Part shown: in pieces, positions 45,749-55,277 of the stretch
Numbering within the stretch: the first letter of the stretch is position 1
Layout: each line of letters begins with the position of its first letter
Assembly: GCA_030998015.1 (NCBI GenBank)
Contig: JARWMV010000008.1
Location: 186,001 to 250,000 of the forward strand
DNA from: Ceratorhiza oryzae-sativae
Lineage: Eukaryota > Basidiomycota > Agaricomycetes > Cantharellales > Ceratobasidiaceae
Length of the DNA: 64,000 nt
Direction: 5' to 3'
Notes under the pieces: model-generated
What the model was told of the DNA's origin: nothing
Database searches by the model: none
Seen by the model: the letters and a program-made list of their open reading frames with translations, nothing else
Position numbers and translations under genes: made by a program

Positions 45749-46813
45749 ATGCCCCGCGATGTGGGCGAGACGTTCTTCCAATGGATCCTAGCCTTTCTCA
45801 TCCCCGGCTATCGCACTTTCCTCAATCGCCGTGCAGAACTCAAACGCATCGAGTATGTCCTCGACCAAATCGGGTTTGATATAGACATGGTGTCGAGGTC
45901 GCTGGATGTCTTCCAGCCGGTCCTTAGCCGAGTGGATCACGCTGCGCTGACCGCCAAGTATAGCAAGTGAGTCTCCAGATGGTCTCTCAAACTGGAGATG
46001 TAGAACTTATGGCCGACGCGCTGGTAGGCTTCAGCTCAGGGTGGCATCCGAACTCGCATTCCAACGCAGGTGCAAGCGACGGCTCGGTCCTGGTAGCCAA
46101 GCGGAAATCGATCGAGCATGGGCTGATCTGAAGTCGCACGAGGAGTATGTGCTACAACTGTTCGATGCGGTACGGACATTTTATGACCAGGTGCAGGTAA
46201 CCAATCCCCTTTTTTGTGTCATCTATTTCTCCGGCCGCTAAAGGAAGGTTTCATCCAGAAAGTCTGCGAGGAGGCAATGAAAGAGGAGATGGCCATGTAC
46301 GGAGGAGGGCGAAGGCCACAGGTAGAAAGGCTAACGCGACCTCCGTTCATGAGCACCCCAGCTCTCTGGTGCATTGGACCCGAATTGATCGCATCGACGC
46401 TCACAGTAGGTTGGCCCTCATTTGCCAGCTACAAAGTTGAACTTAGTCGCCCATAGCTCGCGTTTGCCTCTACTCTGCTGAGCACGTTTACGTACGGAAG
46501 TGGATCTGGCCTAGTTCGTCAGATTGTCTTTAGAGGTACGTCATTTTGTTCTCCATGCTTCGGAAACAACTCGAACCAGTGGACAGATGAGGACCATACG
46601 GTTATTGGCCTGACCTGTGCTCCTCCCGAACCTTTGCATTTCATTGAAGCTAACGCGGGTGCCCAAGCACCAGCCCACCATCCAGGCAAAACATACCAAA
46701 TAACGATTACTCTCCATTTTCCGGGTACCCATAATTGGGTGACGTGTACGCATCGCATGGGTGATATTGCTCACCAGAAATTGACCATTACCCATTTGTA
46801 TAGTGCCATTTGA
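45749..46813 (+). CDS. Small-family protein B, four exons, 297 aa
   Basis: Exons 45749-45966, 46040-46196, 46244-46405 and 46457-46813 join in frame (894 nt). The N-terminus MPRDVGETFFQWILAFLIPG is hydrophobic, followed by RRAELKRIEYVLDQIGFDID … HAALTAKYS, the family block shared with the genes at 41856 and 61923. Exon 2 is a charged helix (EIDRAWADLKSHEEYVLQLF). The last exon (FCSPCFGNNSNQWTDEDHTV, YQITITLHFPGTHNWVTCTH) looks like a small beta-rich domain that I do not see in the other two. Inside exon 3 an alternative 57-nt intron (CTAAC branch) could be removed without changing frame. No function assigned. Confidence 0.7.
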
Positions 46814-47609
46814 CAGAGGTATGAATGGGGTCATAAATGACCTTCAAAGATGTACGTAGTTTCCGAACCTGTTGGTTCGAGCGGATCAAGTGTAACCGAG
46901 TCATCGCCCACCAGTTTCGGCCGTGGCTCCGCGTCGGTCAAACCCCAAGAAAGAGACTGAAGGAGCCAAGAGGTGTGCGACGCGATTACTCCAATCTCTT
47001 TGATTAATCTGGTTTTGAATCTCCAGTCTCGACACGTCTGAAGTTCAGCAACAAACCAACCGTTCGGGCAAGGCGCACAAAGGGTTTTACAGGCCCTTGC
47101 CTGGCGCATATGACGTGTGTTGTTTGGATCATTTTTATTATTCGTCCTCCAAATTTTGGAAGACCAATTTTCTACCGTTGCTTTTGGGTCGATCCTCTGT
47201 CGCATCCTGAGTTTTGTATTTGCTCTTTATTTTATTTTAACATGTGGAGCAAACTAGCGTACACTGACGGCCAGATGTCAACGTTTTCCATGTTCCTCAA
47301 GCATAACTCTCTTCCTAAGGTATTTTTTTGATTGGAAGTATGGTCGGGCATGACAAGCGGGGAGACTGCGCCGTCTCATGTATTGTGGGTACGATTGCGA
47401 GAGATTGACACAGGCAGGATTCCGGTTCTTGACCATCGACTTGCCAGTTGCCCCCGTTCTGACTAGTTAATAAGCCATGCTGGTATCTGGCATTGATATT
47501 ACCCCTTCATTTGGCGCATCTAATCAGCCACTGAGCTCCCCCGTATGTCCATTATGTTCAGTTTTTGGGGAGCACACGGGTCGGCACCGTTTGAGATCAT
47601 AGTTGCGAT
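46814..47609. other. Spacer before the TIR element
   Basis: Only chance ORFs on both strands (for example minus 47205-46831). Nothing recognised. Confidence 0.4.
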
Positions 47610-47646
47610 TTACAGGGTTTTGCAGAATGCCGTGCACTCTAGGCAC

Positions 47647-48218
47647 CTCTACACGGTTTAGCTCCACACGCTGACGCAGTGATCGAAACTGTACACAAAC
47701 CAAAAACCAACTCTGTGACTAGGGGGGGTAAATGCGGCATATCTCAGCGACGAAATGTGGATTAAAAAGACAAAATAACAATTGCACGCGCATCGGCAGA
47801 GTGAACAGGCACATATAGCTACCTCAGCGTGAAGTATGGTCATAGGGTTACGTCAATCCTGAATAATGTTCTAAGCAGAGTCCATATGGCTTATATGACA
47901 TCATAAAAGCCAAAGATATATAGTAGCTCCATACACTTGAGTTTTAGGTCTGTTTCAAATTCTGAAAGGTGTAATGTCAACCTTCTGTCACTTGGAGATG
48001 GCCGCTGCCTGTCCAGTACCAGAGTATCAAGCGACCTAGCTAGAGACTGTTCGCGCTGGCCACGCACTCAACAGCATTGTATTTATATATATATTGTTTT
48101 TTTAATCCACATTTCATCGCTGAGATATGGAGCATTTATCCCCGAGGCACAGCGTTAGTTTTTGGTTAGTGTACAGTTTTGATCGCTACGTCAACGTGTG
48201 GAGCTAAACCGTGTAGAG
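47647..48218. repeat. Foldback with ~125-bp arms inside the left end of the element
   Basis: Arm 47647-47772 (CTCTACACGGTTTAGCTCCA …) matches the inverse of 48095-48218 (… TGGAGCTAAACCGTGTAGAG) with about 20 differences; the loop is about 320 bp. Most arm differences are CG against TG or CA. Confidence 0.85.
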
Positions 48219-48704
48219 TGGGGATCGGCACGCTTCACGTGCCGTTCCTGCGCGTCACGTGCTGGATTCGAGGCGAATTGATGGCACCAAAAAACAGGTC
48301 CTCAGTTCTTTACGGCGCAGTCGTTTCAGGGCATCTAAACAATGTAGTGGTAGATATAATTGTATTTTAAGACGAACCTTAAGAAAAAAATCAATATATT
48401 CAACATGTGCAAGAAGATAGACTATGTAGCAATGCATAAAGTGTTCAAAATACTGGGTTTAGCAATATTCTGGTCTTAACAAAGTTCTTGCCCTTGTACG
48501 AATGGATGATTCGTCAACTAAAAATGGTGCTTATGGCACAAGCGATGGAGAATTCAAGTCTTTAGCATGCGACTCTATGTGCTTGCAGTTGTTTGGCTAT
48601 CCTGGATTAGTAATGCCCATCATCCTGCCGTCATTGGCTGTTTCCTAGCCTTCCACCCCGTGGCTAAACATCGCCTTCTTCAAATCTATATTAGGTAGTG
48701 CAAA

Positions 48705-49307
48705 ATGGGCCCTAAGTCATCTGCGACACCAAAACAAGGCAAAGGGCAAAGAACTGCTTGCCAGAAGGCTGCTCTAACGCACAGAAGGTGTCAACGTCTT
48801 GATGACACTGGGGAATATGTTAGTTTAATGTGTACCGAGGAAAATCATTACTTAAATTTACTTTATGATAATAAGACACTCAAATCGAATCAAGCTGCTT
48901 GCTCTCTACGGGCTAAGGACTCCAAGGTCTATAAAAAGCTTGCAGCTCGAGGCCAAATTCTTGATGCCCAAAACCTGCGCTTATGTGCCCAAAAGCGTAA
49001 CCTAATGAAAGCTGCAAAGCGAGCTAAGTGTAAAGTTGCTATCTTGACTAAACGCAACATACAGCAACATGGCGAAATTCGGCGTCTGAACGTTCAACTA
49101 CAAAAGGAACAAGTGGCTTTGGGTATTGAAACTAGGCTTTGCAAAACCAAAGCTGAGCGATACAAGCAATCAAAATTATCCTGGAAAAAAAGAGTACATG
49201 CAGCAGAGGAGTCTCACCGCTATATGCGCACAAAAAAGTCAAAAAATAGTCGAGTCTCAGCTTCTTTTTTAACCAAATCATCTTGCGTATATACCCCACA
49301 CATTTGA
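48705..49307 (+). CDS. Basic coiled-coil ORF of the DNA element, 200 aa
   Basis: Open frame starting MGPKSSATPKQGKGQRTACQ. Strongly basic, helical throughout, with heptad-like stretches (LRAKDSKVYKKLAARGQILD, RNIQQHGEIRRLNVQLQKEQ). It is likely the N-terminal, DNA-binding part of the transposase-like protein downstream; the 1.5 kb between them is non-coding and repeat-rich, so the two are now separated. Not recognised beyond that. Confidence 0.55.
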   Translation: MGPKSSATPKQGKGQRTACQKAALTHRRCQRLDDTGEYVSLMCTEENHYLNLLYDNKTLKSNQAACSLRAKDSKVYKKLAARGQILDAQNLRLCAQKRNLMKAAKRAKCKVAILTKRNIQQHGEIRRLNVQLQKEQVALGIETRLCKTKAERYKQSKLSWKKRVHAAEESHRYMRTKKSKNSRVSASFLTKSSCVYTPHI

Positions 49308-49342
49308 AGCCTTTCACGCCGACTCGTTATGTCGGGAGTATC

Positions 49343-49545
49343 TGCCACCCAGGTAGAGGTGCTGTGCCAGGCTCCTGCAGCCAGAACTTGCCAGAATTCT
49401 GGCTAAAATTCCAGCAAATTCCGGCGTGCCAGTTGCCAGTGCAGGTGCCAGAATAGCCTCAAGGGTGCCAGAGTCCTAGGCGGAGTCCTGCAGTACTGGC
49501 ATACCTGCATACCTGCATACCTGAATACTGGCACATTGTCACCTG
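49343..49545. repeat. TGCCAG/CTGGCA-rich cluster 1
   Basis: Dense short motifs TGCCAG, CCAGAATTCTGGC and GAGTCCTGCAG in both orientations, plus three ATACCTGC copies near 49500. Related to cluster 2 at 50615-50790. Confidence 0.75.
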
Positions 49546-50614
49546 TACACGACCACCACGGATTGCATATATTAAGCACTCATAAAATGCGCAAAATTCA
49601 GCGGATCAAATTGTACTTTACTTGATTACAAACGGTTAAGAAATGAGCAGTATCGGCGCAGAATCGTCTAAGAAAAATATTCAGGGGGATGCGCAGATGT
49701 TCAAGCTTGCTATCCTGAGCTCTAATTGGGGCGATATACATACTAATCGACTTGTCTCACTGAGAGGAATCGAATGCACATATTTTCATAATAAACGAAC
49801 GCTTTTATTGAAAGTTATCAGTGATATAAAGGGGGAAACCCCTGAACAGCGCCACAAGCGCTAGTGAAACCAGCCGTGCAAACCTCGCTCCCTTGCGCGG
49901 AGTCGATGCGCATTATCATAAGGACTCTATATACCAAAAACCAGCCTGATTGAAGGTGTTTTAGCTGGTGAAACTGGGGGAACAGCGCCCCTGATGCTGA
50001 AAACCCCCTGAAATGCGCCATGGACACCCACACAGTGCTATTCTGGCTTTCTTAGTATCACAGACAGATTCAGGGATGCTTATTGCCCTATCTCAGGTAC
50101 CTGAAACATCTGGAACAAGCTTATAACATAAATTTCCGACCATGTGCAGTGATTCTGCTGGGTTGACAGTGAGGTTGCCTGCACACACCCCGGTTCATAG
50201 TTATCCAGTCAATGTATTTACTAGATATAATGTCAGTAGGGGTTTTTCAAGCTCAGGAGAAAGGCTAGCTGGTCGGATAAGCTTCAAACAGCTTTCTTTG
50301 TGGTGAAATAGCATGTGCGCATTTCCCAGAATATTTCCTGAGCATCAATTTGGAGCGAACTATGCGTTATCGAATTTTTTGCGCGGAGCAAATGACATAT
50401 CTGTGATCTCCTGATTTTTGCGCATTCAATGAGCTACTTTGCGAGAGATTGTGGTGAGGTTTATGGCCCTGGAAATGTTGGCCACAAAGACCTGAACAAA
50501 AGAACTGCGTAAAATTTGCCAGAATGAATTTCGTATGAAACGTGCTCTATATCATTGGAATGCTCTCTCTTCTGCGCATCTAATGAGCTATTACACAACT
50601 TGATGTGGTGAGTT

Positions 50615-50790
50615 CTGACCATAGCCAGTTGCAGGAGTCCCGGGATTCTGGCATGCTCCTGCACCTGCCAGAATTCTGGCACGGACTCTGGCAACTGGCG
50701 AGCCAGTGCCAGTGCCAGTGCCAGAATGGCCAAAAAGCGCAGGAGTCCTGCTGCAGGTGCTGGAGTCCTGCAAAATTCTGGCACAGCTTC
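50615..50790. repeat. TGCCAG/CTGGCA-rich cluster 2
   Basis: Contains CTGCCAGAATTCTGGCAC, three to four direct CAGTGC units near 50701-50722, and repeated GGAGTCCTGC. Same motif set as cluster 1, mostly inverted relative to it. Confidence 0.75.
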
Positions 50791-50859
50791 TCTATACCCA
50801 GGTACCAAATGTAATTCAAATGTGTGTGACTACTTTTGGAGTCAAGATTGGTTGCCTAC

Positions 50860-52995
50860 CTTCGCCTCGATCAATTGGGCGGTTTATAATAGAGGGAGGC
50901 GTCGGCGCGAAAATTCAAGCAGGTAGTATCCTAGCTGCTGCACAAGGTATGCTCATTTCTTTATACTCAATCTGGAAAGTCGACTTAGATTTCTGTAGGT
51001 GTCACAACAAGCATGGATTCAACATTGCAGCGCAGCATCAATTTTAGCAGTATGCATATAATGGCCAATACAGGAAGCAAGCATAAGCAGCTCTATCTTG
51101 CTGTTGAATCTACACCAGATCATACTAGTAAAACACAAGTTACCGTGCTGCAGAACTCACTTGAGTCTGTATGCGATACCATGAAGCGTGCTCCCAAGTG
51201 TTCTTCTAGCCACAATGCCTCACTAACGACTTTGGACATCGCACGAAAGCTATGTGGTGCCAATGGCGACCATGCTAATGATCAGCTGAAGGTAGCTGAG
51301 CTAGAGCAGCAGTGGAAACTTGACTCCTGGGTTAACTATCTGGGTAACCTGGCACTTTTATATCTTGGAACTGCCGAGGCTGAGCTTGTCTACCAAGAGA
51401 TACAGACTTGATCTGAAATCACTGCTGGGGGTGTCGATATATTTGATAGTCTAACTCCTGATGCTCAAGAGTGTCTATATGCGGCTGAGTATGAGCGATA
51501 TGTTACAGAACTGGGCAATGTAGATTTCCATAAAAGCTTGCCAAGTACTCAGCTTGATCGCTCTTGTATAATACGAGGCGGGTGTTGCGCCCATAAAGAT
51601 ATGAATGCTGTAAAAGGTGGTACTGCTGGATTACAGACATTTTGGAAGGAAAACAAACAACTTACCCCACCAATAATCCTTTTCAACAAAGATAACGATG
51701 CCACAGTCTTGCTTAATGCGTCGTCTTCTCATATAACGCCAGCTACACAGCGAGCAGTTGCAGTTTCCGAAGCTGGGGCAATCAAGTTATGTAGCTTAGC
51801 CGGAGCTGTATTCAACCACAAAGACGACAAGAAAGGCCACCAAGACAGCCATACATATTGGTTTGAGAAGAACTACCATTGTTCTCGCCGCTTTCCAGAT
51901 ACCAGCAACGTGCGCTATAGCTCTTATATTGATGCTGCGATGGAGTTGTGTGTTTTTCATGCAGCATATATTCAGTACATGGAGCACTGTCGACACAAAA
52001 AAGGGTCTGGGACACTGAACCATATGGAAAGTAATATACTCAAGGCTCTAAACTGCCTGTCGACGCTGGCTGAGTTGCTTGTCATCGCACTCTATGGATA
52101 AATTATATCCAAGCCTTATATGAAACTCATTCGAACAGCAACTATTGCTGGCAAAGGACTTGCCAATTTAGCCCCCTTACATGCGCAGGTCAAGCACCAC
52201 CTTGAGTCTATTATTGAAGATCCTATGCTAGTACTTGGCTCTGACGCTCTCGCATCAACTGCAACGCTTGATAGGTGCGAATGGGATGAGCCAAAGGTGC
52301 TATTGGCAGTCCTAAAACATAAGGCAGAACTCCCATTTCTTATGGATCTTTTTGTTGCGTTCTGTCGTGGTACTTTGAAGACATGGGCTCGCTTTACGGA
52401 TGAGTTTGAACTAGATGCGCCATTGGCTGCTCTGTCCACCGAACAGCGTACTTTGGCATTCATGCCTCCCACTAATGACGCAAATGAAGGCGCACTTGGG
52501 ACCTGGCGAGTTTGGGCACAGCAATATCCACGCCTCACTCTACATAAGTACAACGCATTGATGGCAAATCGGACAAATCATACAGAGAAGTATATGGAGG
52601 ACAATTTTACCACAGATCATTATACATGGGCTCAAAGAGAGGCGATACGCATTGATACATCAAAAGTAGAAGAAAACCGAAAGGCGCAGTTGGTACTGGC
52701 CGAGGAACAAGCCACAGAGACGAATCAAGAGCTACACAAGAAGCGCGAAGAGAAGAGACTGAAGAAGCAGGAATATGTCACTGGTATTCAAATCGAGCTC
52801 AACCAGGAGGCGATAGCAAAGATGACGGTACAGGAGCTGAATGATCAGCTCAAACTATATCGACAAATCCTTGCCAATCAACCAGGTTTCCCAAGCACAA
52901 GTAAGCTTAGGGTGGCGGATAAGAAGCTTTTGGTATCGAATCTGGCTTTAAAGTATGTACAAGCGCATTCAATTCTTCAAACAGCCTCGATGTAA
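50860..52995 (+). pseudogene. Transposase-like protein, two in-frame stops
   Basis: Frame begins SIGRFIIEGGVGAKIQAGSI, crosses an intron (50947-50998) and continues MDSTLQRSINFSS … TGSKHKQLYLAVESTPDHTS. Marks seen in order: WVNYLGNLALLYLGTAEAEL, RGGCCAHKDMNAVKGG, LFNKDNDATVLL, CSLAGAVFNHKDDKKGHQDS, FPDTSNVRYSSYIDAAMELC, LNHMESNILKAL, PPTNDANEGALGTWRVW and a coiled-coil end (HKKREEKRLKKQEYVTGIQI). This layout is one I associate with a protein family repeated many times in Agaricomycete genomes; the exact transposase superfamily is not certain. TGA at 51409-51411 and TAA at 52099-52101 interrupt one otherwise continuous frame; both fit C-to-T changes (CGA, CAA). Confidence 0.72.
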
Positions 52996-53192
52996 CACTG
53001 TACACCTTACCCTATTTGGTATGTGATCCTCAACCTACTTTCTTCACATGGTCAATCGATTTAACTACTCAAACATATGTAGTACATCTTATATTACCAC
53101 AATGACTAGTTTTGGCCTCTAAAATACATGAATCACAGGCTCAAACGAGTCTGAGTTATTAGTGCCACTTTTTGCTCGAAATCCGATTATGT

Positions 53193-53230
53193 AAGCCTCA
53201 GGACCGGCACGCTTCGCGTGCCGATCCCCA
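53193..53230. repeat. Subterminal hairpin GGCACGC-TTC-GCGTGCC
   Basis: CGGCACGCTTCGCGTGCCG forms an 8-bp stem with a TTC loop. A nearly identical copy (CGGCACGCTTCACGTGCCG) lies at about 48226-48245 in the left end of the same element. Confidence 0.8.
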
Positions 53231-53274
53231 TGTAGAGGCGCGCAGAGTGTACGGCATTCTGCGAAACATTGTAA

Positions 53275-54526
53275 GCCTTGGAGCACGCACTAGACCCAGT
53301 GTAGCACCAGCGCCTCGCCTTATCAGGGCCTAGTGGGTACCCTGTAGCTTGCGTTGACGGTGACGGGCTACCGCGGGCTGGCTAGAAATTCGAGGATTTG
53401 TAGGGGTGGATCCCCACTAACACGATCTTCAGCATCTCAAGGACTAGACTGTAGGATAGACGATTGGATTTGACCGAGCTTAGATCGCGGTGAGTTCATT
53501 TCTTGTTCGTTCCCGAGACATGAATTGATTCTGGTAAATCAAAGTGCGCCCATAGGTCGCAGCCTACAGGGACACGATGGGGTACACCCAGCCGCCGTTC
53601 ACAAGACTGTGCCAAATCAGCTAGCGCTGACGAGAGAACTATGTGTTCTTATGTGATAACTATTATCAGTACAAATCACAAGTGCTCATGACCCCAGGCT
53701 GATTTCGTAGAGGAGGCGTGACGGTCACGTACTGAATTGTGCATCTGTTTTCTGGTTCTGCGACTCGTGTGGTTTGAGCTTGCATTCATGTATCAAGTTA
53801 AACTTATATAGAGAAGAAAGCGGCAGTAAAGTGCTACGATTGTCATCGTTTTTCTCACCTCGACCACGCCTAAGTCCCATTCGTACAAGACATCTCGTTG
53901 TCTGGGTACCCCACTGATATGGGATATATTCCTCGCACCCATTTTCTGCATTTTCAGATTTTTTGCCCCACCCTCCCCACCGCTTCTGGTGGATCAGGAT
54001 TTACCGCCGCGACCCGCTCAGCCAAACCCCGAAAATCTAGCTAGCATGTACTAGCTCCACAGGTCTAAGTATGCTTTCGAGCACTCGATAGATCCGAAGT
54101 AGCACGGGCTACCGGCGCTATCAGCATCTGGTTAGCGCTCAGAAACATACTTAGACAGTGGGGCATTATCACGTGCCAACTAGATTTTCAGGGATTGGCC
54201 GAGCGGCCACACATCCGTGAGGCGCCTTTGGCGCCTCTCAGATCCCCCACCCTACTACGCCCTGCTCTTTCACCTAGGTTAGAACTACTAATTATATTAT
54301 CTTTCGTTTTAATATTTCCGCCTGGCTCTTCGTGAAGCAAGGCTGAATTCAGTCTACATTTGCATACACTTGGCGTCCCTGCACTGAATTGTTTTTCGGC
54401 CTTAGCGGGAGAGGATATAAAGGTCGAACGCAACCTACCTCCAGGATTCATCTCTTGTATCCCCTCGACCCCAGTCATTATTTGATATATCAAGCTAAAC
54501 CAATTGGCGGTTTCATTGCTGCGAAC
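53275..54526. other. Spacer with a small inverted repeat, no gene supported
   Basis: GTCTAAGTATG at about 54063 is repeated inversely (CATACTTAGAC) at about 54147. Otherwise no coding signal. A TATA-like stretch GAGGATATAAAGG near 54411 fits a promoter for the gene at 54527. Confidence 0.45.
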
Positions 54527-55277
54527 ATGCTTGTACTCACACGCATAACTATTTTTGCTTTCCTTGTTCTATCTTTGGCCTTTCTGGTCTCCGCCAATGA
54601 TATATCAAGCCCGGTGCCCCGTCCACCCCCAAGATTGGCCGCTCGTACAGGCCCCGGACGTGCCTTACTTGCTATTCTCGCGCAGTTGTATATCGACATC
54701 AAAGTTCATCTAGATATTCTTGGTAAACGAGCCCGTATAGCGTGGAACGATTAACTAACAAAGGAAATGCAATGATACCAGTGGCAGCCAAGGCTCTCGC
54801 TGATGTGAAGGTCGCGTTAGCCGCTTTGGTGGCCGTCATCCAGGCATCAATAGATGCCGTTGTGAAGCTCGGCGTTATTGCCAACAATGACCTCTCTCTC
54901 AAGCTTGATATTGCTGATCAGGTTGCCGTCATCATCATTGTTTGTATATTCACCCTCGTACTCGAAAAATCAGCTCACCCCTTCCCTATCCAGGCTATTG
55001 TCAAGGTCTGTGTCACCCTCTCTCTGAAATTCGGCCTGGCGGTTTTCCTCGACCTGTTAGTGGAGCTCCAAGCTTGCGTACAGCTTCTCCTCGTCAAGCT
55101 GGACGTGTGCATTGAGGGAATTGTAGCTTTGGTTGCCAAAGCGTGAGTTACTACTTTGTAACTCTATCACAGGAATTTACGTACCCGTTCAACAGTATTA
55201 TTGACGTTGAAGTGGTCACCTTCATTCAGCTGCACCTGAGCGTTCTGGCGAAGGTCCTTGGCTTCATCCAAGTGTAA
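54527..55277 (+). CDS. Secreted hydrophobic helical protein 2, four exons, 194 aa
   Basis: Exons 54527-54722, 54782-54939, 54994-55142 and 55196-55277 join in one frame. Signal peptide MLVLTRITIFAFLVLSLAFL … SAND, then a short Pro/Arg-rich linker, then the same kind of Ala/Val/Leu/Ile helices as the paralogue at 43979 (ALADVKVALAALVAVIQASI, VKVCVTLSLKFGLAVFLDLL, CVQLLLVKLDVCIEG). Exons 2 and 3 have exactly the same lengths (158 and 149 nt) and phases as in the paralogue. The second intron has a GTTTGT donor, the weakest of the three. The frame is intact. Function unknown. Confidence 0.85.

Larger units (their letters stand above)
47610..53274 (+). mobile_element. 5.66-kb DNA element with terminal inverted repeats
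   Basis: Left end TTACAGGGTTTTGCAGAATG (47610) and right end, read inversely, TTACAATGTTTCGCAGAATG (53274) continue as matched repeats for about 40 bp (…CCGTGCACTCT / CCGTACACTCT, then CCTCTACA). After an interruption by a foldback at 47647-48218 the left end picks up the next part of the repeat, GGGGATCGGCACGC and its hairpin, which the right end has at 53193-53230. A TA on each outer edge may be the target duplication. It contains the transposase-like ORFs listed below. No gene of the host is recognised inside. Confidence 0.68.
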
